A stretch of 37,270 bases of DNA from JAAFIP01 sp043774625 (GTDB taxonomy: Bacteria > Pseudomonadota > Gammaproteobacteria > Burkholderiales > Burkholderiaceae_C), in contig JAYVTG010000041.1 in the NCBI GenBank assembly GCA_043774625.1, forward strand, positions 1-37,270, written 5' to 3'. The position numbers and the translations under genes were made by a program. The notes beneath the pieces are model-generated. The model searched no databases, was not told the origin of the DNA, and worked only from the letters and a program-made list of their open reading frames with translations. Positions 15,965-24,200 of this stretch are shown piece after piece (position 1 is the stretch's first letter; each line of letters starts with the position of its first letter).

Positions 15965-16741
15965 TTACTGGTGCGTAAAGTTGGCTTTGCGCTTGTTCAC
16001 AAACGCGTCCATGCCTTCTTTTTGATCTGCCGTGGCAAACAGCGCGTGGAACAAACGGCGCTCAAACATCACGCCGTCAGACAAACCACTCTCGAACGCG
16101 CGGTTGACCGACTCTTTGGCCGCCATCACCGCGATCTGCGAATAATCAGCAATCATCAGCGCCGCGCCCAACGTTTCTTCCATCAATTTTTCTAACGGCA
16201 CCACGCGGCTGACCAAGCCCGCGCGTTCGGCCTCGCTAGCGTCCATCATGCGGCCTGTCAGCGCCATGTCCATCGCTTTGGATTTGCCCACGGCGCGCGG
16301 CAAACGCTGGGTGCCGCCCGCACCGGGGATGATGCCCAGCTTGATTTCGGGTTGGCCAAACTTGGCGTTGTCTGCGGCGATGATGAAGTCGCACATCATC
16401 GCCAGCTCGCAGCCGCCACCCAGTGCAAAACCGCTCACCGCAGCAATCACGGGCTTGCGAATGCTACGAATCGTTTCCCAGTTTTTGGTGATGTAGTCGC
16501 CCTTGTACACGTCGGCAAAGCTGTAGGTGGCCATTGCGCCAATGTCAGCGCCAGCAGCAAAAGCTTTTTCGCTGCCGGTGATGATGATGCAACCGATATT
16601 CGCGTCTGCGTCAAACGCCTTGAGCGCATCGCCCAGTTCGTTCATCAGTTCGCCATTCAGCGCATTGAGTGCCTTGGGGCGGTTAAGGGTAACGATGGCG
16701 ACTTTGCCTTCGCTGCGGGTGAGGATGTTTTGGTAGTTCAT
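15965..16741 (-). CDS. paaF: Enoyl-CoA hydratase, probable 2,3-dehydroadipyl-CoA hydratase
   Basis: The 258-residue crotonase has both catalytic glutamates: one in GGGCELAMMCDF and one in FGQPEIKLGIIPGAGGTQRL. The oxyanion-hole segment is AFAAGADIGAM. It hydrates a 2-enoyl-CoA. Its position opposite paaG-paaI-paaK suggests the PaaF step, in which ring-cleaved phenylacetate becomes 3-hydroxyadipyl-CoA; a general short-chain enoyl-CoA hydratase (EchA/FadB-like) is the alternative. The ATG at 16741 begins MNYQNILTRSEGKVAIV, typical for the family. It is divergent from paaG across 65 bases, which must hold both promoters. Confidence 0.82.
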   Translation of the reverse strand: MNYQNILTRSEGKVAIVTLNRPKALNALNGELMNELGDALKAFDADANIGCIIITGSEKAFAAGADIGAMATYSFADVYKGDYITKNWETIRSIRKPVIAAVSGFALGGGCELAMMCDFIIAADNAKFGQPEIKLGIIPGAGGTQRLPRAVGKSKAMDMALTGRMMDASEAERAGLVSRVVPLEKLMEETLGAALMIADYSQIAVMAAKESVNRAFESGLSDGVMFERRLFHALFATADQKEGMDAFVNKRKANFTHQ

Positions 16742-16806
16742 GGCGTAATGATAACGGTGGTTGGCTAATTCAATTTGATGGTAAATTGCGACGCAGGAGA
16801 CAAGCT

Positions 16807-17634
16807 ATGAGCGACCCCACACCACCGACCGTCCTCTATGAAGAACGCCCCAGCAGCGACGACAAAAATGCAGCCATAGTCGCCCTCATCACGCTGAACC
16901 GCCCCGCAGCGCTGAACAGCTTTACCAAACAACTGCACCGCGAGCTGGGCGAGGCTTTTGACAAAGCCGAGGCCAACCCCCAGGTCCGCGCCATGGTCAT
17001 TACCGGCGCGGGGCGGGGCTTTTGCGCAGGGGCAGACCTGAGCGAATTTGACTTTACGCCCGGCCCGCGCCTGATGGAACGTGCCGACCCTGGCCCGATC
17101 ATTCACAACGCTTTTAACCCCACCGCACGCCGAGTGACTAACCTGCGCATGCCCACCATTTGCGCCGTCAACGGTGTGGCCGCAGGTGCGGGCGCGTCCC
17201 TGGTCATGACCTGTGACATTGCCATTGCCGCACCCGGTGCCAGCTTTATCCAGGCCTTCAGCAAGATTGGTTTGGTGCCCGATTCTGGTGGCTCCTGGTT
17301 TTTGCCGCAGCGCGTGGGCCTGGCGCGCGCGCTGGCGCTGGCGATGACGGGTGACAAGCTGACCGCAGCGCAAGCCAAAGAGTTTGGCATGGTATGGGAC
17401 GTAGCCGACGACCCGCTGGCTGCTGCGCTTTTGCTAGCAAACAAGCTAGCCAATATGCCGACCAAAGCATTGATCGCCACCCGTCACCTGCTGCGCGGCG
17501 CGCAGTCGCACACACTAGACCAGCAGCTGGATATTGAGCGTGACGAACAGAGCCGGTTAGGATACACGCAGGACTACATCGAAGGTGTGATGGCATTTTT
17601 GGAAAAGCGGCCCGCAGTTTTCAAAGGCGCATAG
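16807..17634 (+). CDS. paaG: Crotonase-family 1,2-epoxyphenylacetyl-CoA isomerase
   Basis: The 275-residue crotonase has GRGFCAGADLSEF and GLVPDSGGSWFLPQRVG. The Asp in LVPDSGG and the Gly-Ala replacement in NGVAAGAGASLVMTCD, in place of the first hydratase Glu, are the marks of PaaG, which isomerises ring-1,2-epoxyphenylacetyl-CoA to the oxepin and later acts on a double bond in the opened chain. CAGGAG lies 8 bases before the ATG at 16807, and this decides the start. It is followed by paaI after 48 bases and paaK, on the same strand. The paaABCDE monooxygenase and paaZ are outside the window. Confidence 0.9.
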   Translation: MSDPTPPTVLYEERPSSDDKNAAIVALITLNRPAALNSFTKQLHRELGEAFDKAEANPQVRAMVITGAGRGFCAGADLSEFDFTPGPRLMERADPGPIIHNAFNPTARRVTNLRMPTICAVNGVAAGAGASLVMTCDIAIAAPGASFIQAFSKIGLVPDSGGSWFLPQRVGLARALALAMTGDKLTAAQAKEFGMVWDVADDPLAAALLLANKLANMPTKALIATRHLLRGAQSHTLDQQLDIERDEQSRLGYTQDYIEGVMAFLEKRPAVFKGA

Positions 17635-17682
17635 ACTGGTTGCGATAAGTACCCAGCCAAGAACCTAAGGGAGTTGACCCTG

Positions 17683-18144
17683 ATGACCAATACAAAAGCA
17701 AACGATGTAACAAGCGCACAGGCCATGCAACTTGCCAAACAAGTGGGCGATGCCATGTACGCGCTGGACGTGGCCACCAAAGACACCATGGGCATTACCT
17801 TGGTTGAATGCGCCCCTGGCCGCGCCGTGATGCAGATGGTGGTGAAACCCTTGCACCTGAACGGCCACCAGATTTGCCATGGCGGTTTTATCTTCACGCT
17901 GTGCGACAGCACCTTTGCCTTTGCCTGCAATTCGCACAACAAGGTAACGCTGGCAGCAGGTTGCAGCATCGAGTATTTAAAACCCGTGCACCTGGGCGAT
18001 GTGCTGACCAGCGAGGGTGTTGAGCAGACTCTGAGTGGCCGCCACGGCATTTACGACATTAGCGTGCGTAATCAGCACGGCGATACGGTGGCGCTATTTC
18101 GCGGCAAGTCGGCACAGATAGCTGGGGTTATTGTGAATCTTTGA
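17683..18144 (+). CDS. paaI: Hydroxyphenylacetyl-CoA thioesterase PaaI
   Basis: The 153-residue hotdog-fold thioesterase has the PaaI active-site segment HGGFIFTLCDSTFAFACNS, in which the Asp is the catalytic residue, followed by SIEYLKPVHLGD. PaaI frees CoA from dead-end aryl-CoA intermediates of the phenylacetate pathway. A TTG at 17674 is in frame, but AAGGGAG touches it, while the ATG at 17683 stands 9 bases away, so I choose the ATG. It lies between paaG and paaK in the likely operon. The hairpin repeat starts only 6 bases after its stop and may alter transcript stability or readthrough into paaK. Confidence 0.92.
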   Translation: MTNTKANDVTSAQAMQLAKQVGDAMYALDVATKDTMGITLVECAPGRAVMQMVVKPLHLNGHQICHGGFIFTLCDSTFAFACNSHNKVTLAAGCSIEYLKPVHLGDVLTSEGVEQTLSGRHGIYDISVRNQHGDTVALFRGKSAQIAGVIVNL

Positions 18145-18149
18145 GAGGG

Positions 18150-18304
18150 AGGGGATTTTTGAACGCTAAAGACGCGAAAGTTACGCGAAAAGCGCGAAAG
18201 GAATACCAAAATAAAAATTCGCAGATAAAAATCCAAATATTTATTTTTTCTTCATTTCGCGACTTTCGCGTAACTTTCGCGTCTTTAGCGTTCAAAAATC
18301 CCCT
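18150..18304. repeat. Long inverted repeat (about 50-bp arms) between paaI and paaK
   Basis: Arms 18150-18199 and 18255-18304 are reverse complements with two mismatches, and the outer 41 bp are perfect by hand alignment. The AT-rich spacer is 55 bases. The arms are built from short internal units such as GACGCGAAAGTTACGCGAAA. Both strands are open in one frame with a product of the NAKDAKVTRK type, which recurs in many genomes as a spurious protein prediction. As RNA it would fold into a very stable hairpin. Confidence 0.92.
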
Positions 18305-18343
18305 CTCCTGCCAAAAAATAAATTTACTTTGAAAAGAAAAACC

Positions 18344-19654
18344 ATGTTCCATTTTTCTTTAGACCCCATCGAAAAAGCCCCCATAGCCGAGCTGCGCGTC
18401 CTGCAGCTCAAGCGCCTGCAGTCCACCTTGCAACACGCTTATGCCAACTCGTCTGTCTACAAAGCCAAGTTCGACAAAGCTGGCGTGCACCCAGACGAAT
18501 GCAACTCACTGGCTGACCTCGCCAAATTCCCCTTTACCGAGAAAAAAGATCTGCGCGACAGCTATCCGTTTGGCATGTTTGCCGTGCCCCGCGAGCAGTG
18601 TGTGCGCATCCATGCATCCAGCGGCACGACTGGCAAACCTACCGTAGTGGCCTACACACAAAACGATGTTGACATGTGGAGCGACTGCGTGGCCCGCAGC
18701 ATTCGCGCTGCGGGCGCCGTGCCCGGCGACATGGTGCATGTGAGCTACGGCTACGGCCTGTTTACCGGCGGGCTGGGCGCGCATTACGGTGCAGAAAAGC
18801 TCGGTTTAACGGTGGTGCCGTTTGGCGGCGGGCAGACCGAGCGCCAAGTGCAACTCATCATGGACTTCAAACCCACCATCATCATGGTCACGCCCAGCTA
18901 CATGCTGGCGATTGCGGACGAGCTTGAAAGACAGGGCATCAACCCCCGCAGCACGTCACTGCGCATCGGCATCTTCGGCGCAGAGCCGTGGACGAACGAC
19001 ATGCGCCGCGCCATCGAGCAACGCATGAACATCAAGGCGGTGGACATTTACGGTTTGAGCGAAGTCATCGGCCCCGGTGTGGCCAGCGAATGCGCCGAGA
19101 CACAAGACGGCCCCACCATTTGGGAAGACCATTTCTACCCCGAGATCATCGACCCGCAAACTGGCCAGGTTTTGCCATACGACGAACACCAGGGCGGCGA
19201 AATGGGAGAACTCGTCTTCACCAGCTTGACCAAAGAGGCCCTGCCCATCATCCGCTATCGCACCCGCGACCTTACGCGCCTGCTGCCCGGCACAGCGCGC
19301 AGCATGCGCCGCATGGAAAAGATCACCGGTCGCAGCGACGACATGATGATCGTGCGCGGGGTCAACGTGTTTCCTACGCAGATTGAAGAACTCATCTTCA
19401 AGCAAAGCGCCTTGGCTCCGCATTACCAGTGCATCTTGAAGAAAGACGGTCCGATGGACAGCTTGACGGTGGCGGTAGAAACCAGGCCTGGACTCGCTAT
19501 AGATTCAGTAGCTGCTCGCGCGGCATCTGCGGCCTTGGCACGTGATATCAAGACTTTTATTGGCACCAGTGCCATGATTGAGTTACGCGCCGAAGGTGGC
19601 GTAGAACGCAGCGCAGGAAAAGCCAAAAGAGTGCTGGATTTGCGCGGCAAGTAA
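18344..19654 (+). CDS. paaK: Phenylacetate-CoA ligase
   Basis: The 436-residue adenylate-forming ligase activates phenylacetate with ATP and CoA, the entry step of the pathway. It shows the P-loop HASSGTTGKPTVVAYT (about residue 88-103), the YGLSE motif near IYGLSEVIGPGVASEC, the YRTRDLT motif and ITGRSDDMMIVRGVNVFPTQ, followed by a C-terminal lid with Lys in SAGKAKRVLD. An in-frame TTG (18329) precedes the ATG at 18344; only GAAAAGAAAA lies upstream, so the binding site is poor and neither start is certain. The hairpin repeat at 18150-18304 separates it from paaI. Residues 385-399 (LAIDSVAARAASAALA region) are encoded by a stretch that matches the dispersed repeat. Confidence 0.95.
   Translation: MFHFSLDPIEKAPIAELRVLQLKRLQSTLQHAYANSSVYKAKFDKAGVHPDECNSLADLAKFPFTEKKDLRDSYPFGMFAVPREQCVRIHASSGTTGKPTVVAYTQNDVDMWSDCVARSIRAAGAVPGDMVHVSYGYGLFTGGLGAHYGAEKLGLTVVPFGGGQTERQVQLIMDFKPTIIMVTPSYMLAIADELERQGINPRSTSLRIGIFGAEPWTNDMRRAIEQRMNIKAVDIYGLSEVIGPGVASECAETQDGPTIWEDHFYPEIIDPQTGQVLPYDEHQGGEMGELVFTSLTKEALPIIRYRTRDLTRLLPGTARSMRRMEKITGRSDDMMIVRGVNVFPTQIEELIFKQSALAPHYQCILKKDGPMDSLTVAVETRPGLAIDSVAARAASAALARDIKTFIGTSAMIELRAEGGVERSAGKAKRVLDLRGK
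19496..19540 (+). repeat. Dispersed repeat-like copy 3 (inside paaK)
   Basis: GCTATAGATTCAGTAGC, then TGCTCGCGCGGCATCTGCGG. The palindrome and core match the intergenic copy, and the trailer has diverged. It is sense-oriented and read as AIDSVAARAASAALA. A helical Ala-rich segment is normal at this place in PaaK, so chance resemblance is possible. Confidence 0.6.
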
Positions 19655-19753
19655 CGCAAAATCTGACTGCTGTCGGCTACACCTTCTGGAAATCGCTAAT
19701 TCCATTTCTGCGAATTTGGGTTAAGGTATACCATCGTTATCTTGGAGTGATTC

Positions 19754-20725
19754 ATGCATCGCCGCACCCTTATTCAAGCCACCAGCGCCGCCATCCTGCT
19801 GCCAAGGTTTGCCTATGCGCAAGACAAGTACCCCAGCAAAGCTATTACGCTGATCTGCCCTTACGCTGCGGGTGGTGGATCTGACCAGCGCTCGCGCCAG
19901 TTTGGGCGGTTTTTGTCTACGGCTTTGGGTCAACCCGTGATTGTAGAAAACAAGCCCGGTGCAGGCGGCAACATTGGCAGCGAAGCTATTGCCAAAGCCA
20001 AGCCCGACGGTTACACGATTGGCATGGGCAACTTTGCGCCACTGGCGGTGAACCCCACGATGTTCAAAAAAATGAACTACGACCCAGCCAAAGAGCTGAT
20101 GCCGATTGCCCTGATTGAGCGCGGCCCGCTGATCTTGACCGTGCCTGCCAACTCGCCATTCAAAACCGTCAAAGACGTGATTGCTGCGGCCAAGGCGTCG
20201 CCGGGCAAACTGTCTGGCGCGTCGGGTGGTTTGGGCGGATCGCACCACCTGTCGCTGGAAATGTTCAAGTCACTTGCGGGTGTGTTCATTACCCACATTC
20301 CCTACAAAGGCGGCGCGCCAGCCACCACAGACTTGCTGGGCGGCCAGGTGGACATGATGTTTGAGCAGCTGTATTCTGCGTCGCCCAACCTCAAGGCTGG
20401 CAAGCTGCGCGGCTTGGGCATTAGCAGCAAGACCCGCTCACCGCTGTTCCCCGATATTCCCACCATGATCGAAGCGGGTGTGCCCAACTTTGAAGTGCTC
20501 AACTGGCAGGGCTTTGTGGCCCCAGCGGGTACGCCTGCGGCCATCATTGCCTTGCTGAACGAAACGACCAACAAAGCCCTGCAAGACGCAACCATCAAAG
20601 AGCAAATGCTCGGTCAAGGCAACGAACTGGGCGGTGGTACGCCCGAACAGTTTGCAACCTTCATCAAGACTGAGGCTGACAAATGGGGCAAGCTGGTGAA
20701 GACAGCAGGTATCAAGCCAGAGTGA
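19754..20725 (+). CDS. Bug-family (TctC-like) periplasmic solute receptor
   Basis: The 323-residue product has a signal peptide (MHRRTLIQATSAAILLPRFAYAQ) and the Bug-fold signatures: YPSKAITLICPYAAGGGSD, then ENKPGAGGNIGSEAIAKAKPDGYT, then IPYKGGAPATTDLLGGQVD. Such proteins bind carboxylates or aromatic acids for tripartite tricarboxylate transporters. Hundreds of orphan copies occur in Bordetella and Comamonadaceae, so the ligand cannot be told. No TctA/TctB partner is adjacent. GGAG lies 7 bases before the ATG. Its place just after paaK makes a phenylacetate-related ligand conceivable, but it has its own leader of about 100 bases and may be a separate unit. Confidence 0.92.
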   Translation: MHRRTLIQATSAAILLPRFAYAQDKYPSKAITLICPYAAGGGSDQRSRQFGRFLSTALGQPVIVENKPGAGGNIGSEAIAKAKPDGYTIGMGNFAPLAVNPTMFKKMNYDPAKELMPIALIERGPLILTVPANSPFKTVKDVIAAAKASPGKLSGASGGLGGSHHLSLEMFKSLAGVFITHIPYKGGAPATTDLLGGQVDMMFEQLYSASPNLKAGKLRGLGISSKTRSPLFPDIPTMIEAGVPNFEVLNWQGFVAPAGTPAAIIALLNETTNKALQDATIKEQMLGQGNELGGGTPEQFATFIKTEADKWGKLVKTAGIKPE

Positions 20726-20731
20726 CGACCA

Positions 20732-21880
20732 TTACTGCTCGATCTTGCTGAGCAGCAAGTCGATATACGTTTCGGGATTGACGTTCATTCGAATGCGCAC
20801 TGGCAGGTACTGCAATTCTGGTGCAAACCAGATTTCTGCCGTGATTGTGCCGCGCGCATTGGCTATGGGGCGCGGTTTGAGGTGGTGTACCTGCACAGTC
20901 CCCAAGGTGCCTGCCAACTGCAGCGCTTCTACTGCTGACACGTCGTACACCCATTGGTCAACGCCTCCCGGGCGTGCCAGCCACAAATTCACCACGCTGC
21001 CCGCGGCCAATGTGTCGCGCCCAGTTGCAAACCGAAAAGCCAGCTCAACAAACTGGCTGGCCGTGTCCTGTACACCGTCTGGTCGGGGCAGTACGGTGCC
21101 ATCTTGAAGCACTACGCTTTGCTCTTTGATGGTGACACTACGACGATTGCTGCGAACCTGCTCTTCATAAGCTTGCGGTTGCAAGCCGCCAGACTGCACG
21201 GCACCCTGGCTGGTGAATTTGAGCGACGCCAGCAATCCAATGTCGACACTCACTTGCACTTGGTAGGCGTTTTCAGATAAGGGTTTTTTTCGTTGCCACA
21301 ACACATCTGCGCTGCCGTGTAATGCACCCCGAAAGTTACCCCCCAGCTGGTACGACAAGCGGGTGTCGCTGGGCCAAACGTCGGGCGTTCCGTCAGCAAA
21401 CGTAGGCAGCGTGGCGGACGTGTCCGTGCCAGTGGTGGCGGTGCTGTTACTGGCAGTGGGCACGATGCTAGGCGTTACGCTGGCGGGCGTGTCGGGTTCA
21501 GGCGCTGTGGCAACTGCAGGTATTGGCTCAGGCGCTGCGGGTGCGGGTGCGGGTGCGGGTGCTGGTGCTGGTGCTGGTGCGGGTGCTGGTGCCTGTGCCA
21601 GCGTGGGTTCTGGCAAAGTGACGGGCGTTGGTGCCTTGGCAGCGCGACGCGGCCGCGGGCTTGGCGCGGCGACGGCTGCTGGCGTTGGTACCGCCAGTGG
21701 TGGCAGAAAAGTAACTTCGCGCGTCAGCATTGGCTTGGACATGGGACTCAAAATGCTCTTGGCGCTGCCCAGTGTGGCGCTGAACCAGTCTAGTACCAAC
21801 ACATGCCCCAGCAAGGCCAGCAGCACGACCCAAGCCCACCGCGTTACGACGCTGCGTTTTAGTTTTAGCCAGCCAGCCAT
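20732..21880 (-). CDS. DUF3108 protein with a TonB-like N-terminus
   Basis: The 382-residue protein has one N-terminal membrane helix (about 14-35). A long Pro/Ala-rich linker follows (about 55-145, including an uninterrupted Ala-Pro run near residues 97-115) that could span the periplasm as in TonB. The C-terminal domain (about 165-380) matches DUF3108, whose function is unknown. The linker DNA is a tandem hexamer tract at 21537-21594. The gene begins inside the last 16 bases of the upstream M61 peptidase gene, so the two are coupled. The end lies 6 bases from the convergent Bug gene. The domain name is from recognition; the layout is seen directly. Confidence 0.82.
   Translation of the reverse strand: MAGWLKLKRSVVTRWAWVVLLALLGHVLVLDWFSATLGSAKSILSPMSKPMLTREVTFLPPLAVPTPAAVAAPSPRPRRAAKAPTPVTLPEPTLAQAPAPAPAPAPAPAPAPAPAAPEPIPAVATAPEPDTPASVTPSIVPTASNSTATTGTDTSATLPTFADGTPDVWPSDTRLSYQLGGNFRGALHGSADVLWQRKKPLSENAYQVQVSVDIGLLASLKFTSQGAVQSGGLQPQAYEEQVRSNRRSVTIKEQSVVLQDGTVLPRPDGVQDTASQFVELAFRFATGRDTLAAGSVVNLWLARPGGVDQWVYDVSAVEALQLAGTLGTVQVHHLKPRPIANARGTITAEIWFAPELQYLPVRIRMNVNPETYIDLLLSKIEQ
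21537..21594 (-). repeat. Tandem hexamer tract coding an Ala-Pro linker
   Basis: About nine near-identical six-base units (plus strand GGTGCG/GGTGCT) run in frame and encode the alternating Ala-Pro stretch of the DUF3108 protein. Gain or loss of units keeps the frame, so the linker length can change without disrupting the gene. Confidence 0.85.
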
Positions 21881-23658
21881 GTATTCACACGCAGGGTGTC
21901 CTCTGGGCGTAACATCCAGGTCACGCCATCATCTTCTGCGGGTAATGCCAAGTCCAAACGCAGCAGGCGCTGGTCGCGCGAGATCCATGCTTTCACGCGC
22001 CTGGTTTTACCCGATGTCAACGGCACATACAGCGGCAAGTCTTCCAGCTTGCGTAAGCGCCAATCGCCCACAGCCAACCATTCATCGCCCGCAGCCATGC
22101 CAGCCGCCTCAGCCGCGCCACCGCGCAGCACGGTTTTGATGTGTATCGCGCCGTTCGACTCGGTCACGCGCAGGCCCAGGCGTTGTGCAAGCTGGGCTTT
22201 GTCTTCAATGACTTTGACGCCGTGTTGCTCCAGCAAATTTTGTAGTGGCAAATCAGCCTTGCCATGCACCCACGCTGCCAATTCGCTGGCAAAGCTGCGG
22301 CCACTCAGCTGGCGCAGCACGGCAGCAAAGCCTTTCTCGCTCATGGGGCCCGCCTTGCAGCGCACCCACAGTTCGCGCATCACCGCATCCAGCGTGGTCT
22401 TGCCCTCTGCACGCAATGTCAAGTCAAAACACAACGCAACCAGCGCACCCTTGGTGTAATAACTCACGGTGGCGTTGGGCGTATTTTCGTCCTGGCGGTA
22501 GTACTTGACCCAGGCGTCAAAGCTCGATTGCGCAACAGACTGCACCTGCGCACCCGGCGTTTGCATGACCTGGTTGATGGTTTTATTCAGCAGCTTGAGG
22601 TACTGCGCGTTGTCCACCAGCCCCGCTCGGCGCAGCAGCAGGTCATCGTAATAACTGGTAAAGCCTTCAAAAAACCACAGCAATTGTGTGTACTGTTCGC
22701 TACTGTAGTCATAGCGCTTAAAGTCCACAGGGCGCAGGCGTTTGACGTTCCAGGTGTGGAAGTATTCGTGGCTGATGAGCCCCAGCAAGGTGATGTAACC
22801 GTCACTGGCTTTAGCCGTCCCCACGCGTGGCAAATCCCGTCGGTTGCAGATCAACGCCGTGCTGTTGCGGTGTTCCAACCCGCCGTAGCCGTCGTCTACC
22901 GCGTTGAGCATGAAGACGTATTTGGTAAACGGCGGTTTGTCTTTACTGCCGTGCCAAAACGCCATCTCTGCATGCACAATCTTTTGCGTGTCTGCCAGCA
23001 AACGCTTTGCGTCAAAGCTTGGGGTAGCGCCTGCAACGACAAAGTCGTGCTGCACACCGCGAACCGTGAAGCTGCCGCACCAAAAGTTTCCCAGCTCAAA
23101 CGGGCAATCTGCCAGTTCGTCGTAATTGGCAAACTGATATGTTCCAAAGCCGTTTTTATCTATTTTTAAGGCTGTAGCGCCCGTAGATACTGCGCAAGCA
23201 GCTATTGATTTAATAGCAATTAAATCTAGTACATGCAATGTATCTGCTTTTCCAGCAACCTGTAGGCACAGCGATGTGGCGTTAAAAAATCCACGCTGAG
23301 CGTTGAGCCAGGCGGTGCGTACAGAGTTGTCTAGCGCATACACCTCGTAGTGCAGCACCAGTGGTTGCGTGGCCGTATTGGTCAGCTTCCAGCTGCATTT
23401 GTCCAGTTGTTCGATGCAGACAGGTTCATTGTTCTGTTCAGCACACAGGTTTTGCAAGTGCTTGGAAAATTCGCGCACCATGTAACTGCCTGGAATCCAC
23501 ACCGGCAAACTCACGTGCTGGTTTTTGGCAGGCTTGGCTATTGTGAGGGTAACGCGGTACAGGTGCGCATGCACGTCGGACGCATCTATGCGGTAATGAA
23601 CAGGCGCTTGCCTAGGCGCAGCAACTAACGAGTGTGAGGGGTTGGATTTTTTAGCCAT
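21865..23658 (-). CDS. M61-family metallopeptidase (glycyl aminopeptidase type) with PDZ domain
   Basis: The 597-residue protein has an N-terminal beta domain (about 15-190), a gluzincin catalytic domain with the zinc motif HEYFH in LISHEYFHTWNVKRLRP (about 300), preceded by GYGGLEHRNST, and a C-terminal PDZ domain (about 485-570). This is the layout of M61 peptidases that release N-terminal Gly or Ala. No signal peptide is evident, so the enzyme is probably cytoplasmic. The ATG at 23658 begins MAKKSNPSHSL; an in-frame GTG at 23724 gives an unlikely leader, and no strong ribosome binding site supports either. Residues about 148-164 come from repeat copy 4, in a loop between N-terminal strands. 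It overlaps the DUF3108 gene by 16 bases. Confidence 0.93.
   Translation of the reverse strand: MAKKSNPSHSLVAAPRQAPVHYRIDASDVHAHLYRVTLTIAKPAKNQHVSLPVWIPGSYMVREFSKHLQNLCAEQNNEPVCIEQLDKCSWKLTNTATQPLVLHYEVYALDNSVRTAWLNAQRGFFNATSLCLQVAGKADTLHVLDLIAIKSIAACAVSTGATALKIDKNGFGTYQFANYDELADCPFELGNFWCGSFTVRGVQHDFVVAGATPSFDAKRLLADTQKIVHAEMAFWHGSKDKPPFTKYVFMLNAVDDGYGGLEHRNSTALICNRRDLPRVGTAKASDGYITLLGLISHEYFHTWNVKRLRPVDFKRYDYSSEQYTQLLWFFEGFTSYYDDLLLRRAGLVDNAQYLKLLNKTINQVMQTPGAQVQSVAQSSFDAWVKYYRQDENTPNATVSYYTKGALVALCFDLTLRAEGKTTLDAVMRELWVRCKAGPMSEKGFAAVLRQLSGRSFASELAAWVHGKADLPLQNLLEQHGVKVIEDKAQLAQRLGLRVTESNGAIHIKTVLRGGAAEAAGMAAGDEWLAVGDWRLRKLEDLPLYVPLTSGKTRRVKAWISRDQRLLRLDLALPAEDDGVTWMLRPEDTLRVNTWLAG
23169..23217 (-). 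repeat. Dispersed repeat, copy 4 (inside the M61 peptidase gene)
   Basis: On the minus strand: GCTATTAAATCAATAGC, then TGCTTGCGCAGTATCTACGG. It is sense-oriented and translated AIKSIAACAVSTGATA, in the same frame as copy 2. The trailer after the core is diverged. It lies where the family tolerates variable loops. Confidence 0.8.
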
Positions 23659-23827
23659 AGAGATGGAAGAATACCCTATTGGGTCACTGCTTGTATGTTC
23701 GGTGCGACACTTCTTTTCTAGCACGCCAGCGTCAACTAAGCCCGTGAGATTATTTCAATCGGTTGCTTTGCGAAGCGACAAAACTTTAATCTGATAACGC
23801 CGTGTTGAAATGCGTACATGAATCCGC

Positions 23828-24067
23828 CTATGTTGGTAACAGGTAGTTTTTATCGAGCATTGCGTTGAGGTGAGCATGCGATCTTGGTGAATTGGCACCG
23901 TTCTCAGGGGATACCCACAGTTGGTGGGCGAGCGCCGCGCTCGGGGTATGCGCTGCAAAATGTTTTTGGAAATCACGCGCGAACTGCGTCTTGTATTGCT
24001 CGACCTTGGACAACGCGCGCCTTCCCAAAAAATTTTCATCACACACCCGCTCACCCGTCGCCTGCAT
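23828..24067 (-). pseudogene. Possible short coding remnant in the left inverted arm
   Basis: A 79-codon frame begins with ATG 24067 and reads GERVCDENFLGRRALSKVEQ then YKTQFARDFQKHFAAHTPS. The mirrored arm at 24408-24540 encodes ERVGDEKFLGRRALSKVEYY then KTQFARVF, with a TAA at 24492-24494 replacing a Gln codon. The shared peptide and several third-position-only differences suggest past coding constraint. No ribosome binding site or known domain is seen. It could equally be a repeat whose open frame is accidental. Confidence 0.35.
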
Positions 24068-24101
24068 GGTGGGTTACTGGGCTTTTGAATACCGAATACC
24101 G
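23940..24101 (-). repeat. Left arm of an imperfect inverted duplication
   Basis: This arm pairs with 24360-24520. Positions 23940-24040 and 24420-24520 are reverse-complement copies with 11 differences in 101 bases by hand count. The outer block 24081-24101 (GCTTTTGAATACCGAATACC) matches 24360-24380 nearly perfectly. The segment between these blocks is more diverged but collinear. Confidence 0.85.
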
Positions 24102-24200
24102 CAAACCCGTGGGGCTGGGTTTTGTAGCTTTTCAGCCGGTTTGTCGTCGGCTGTGCAGTCATCATGCCCTGTGCGTGCACGATATATTTGCAATGCATAC

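Noticed and set aside
16765..17373. 202-codon frame opposite paaG
   Set aside because: It mirrors the strongly recognised paaG gene; its His/Gly/Arg-rich composition is typical of the antisense of a GC-rich gene.
17425..17460. Paired CTAGC motifs in paaG as a repeat copy
   Set aside because: The core and trailer of the element are absent, and the codons fit normal crotonase sequence.
18128..18352. 74- and 63-codon frames on both strands across the paaI-paaK gap
   Set aside because: They are translations of the inverted repeat itself, and both strands give near-identical peptides because the DNA is palindromic.
22264..23169. 301-codon frame on the plus strand opposite the M61 peptidase
   Set aside because: It is a shadow of the peptidase gene, which carries a complete HEXXH zinc motif and domain layout.
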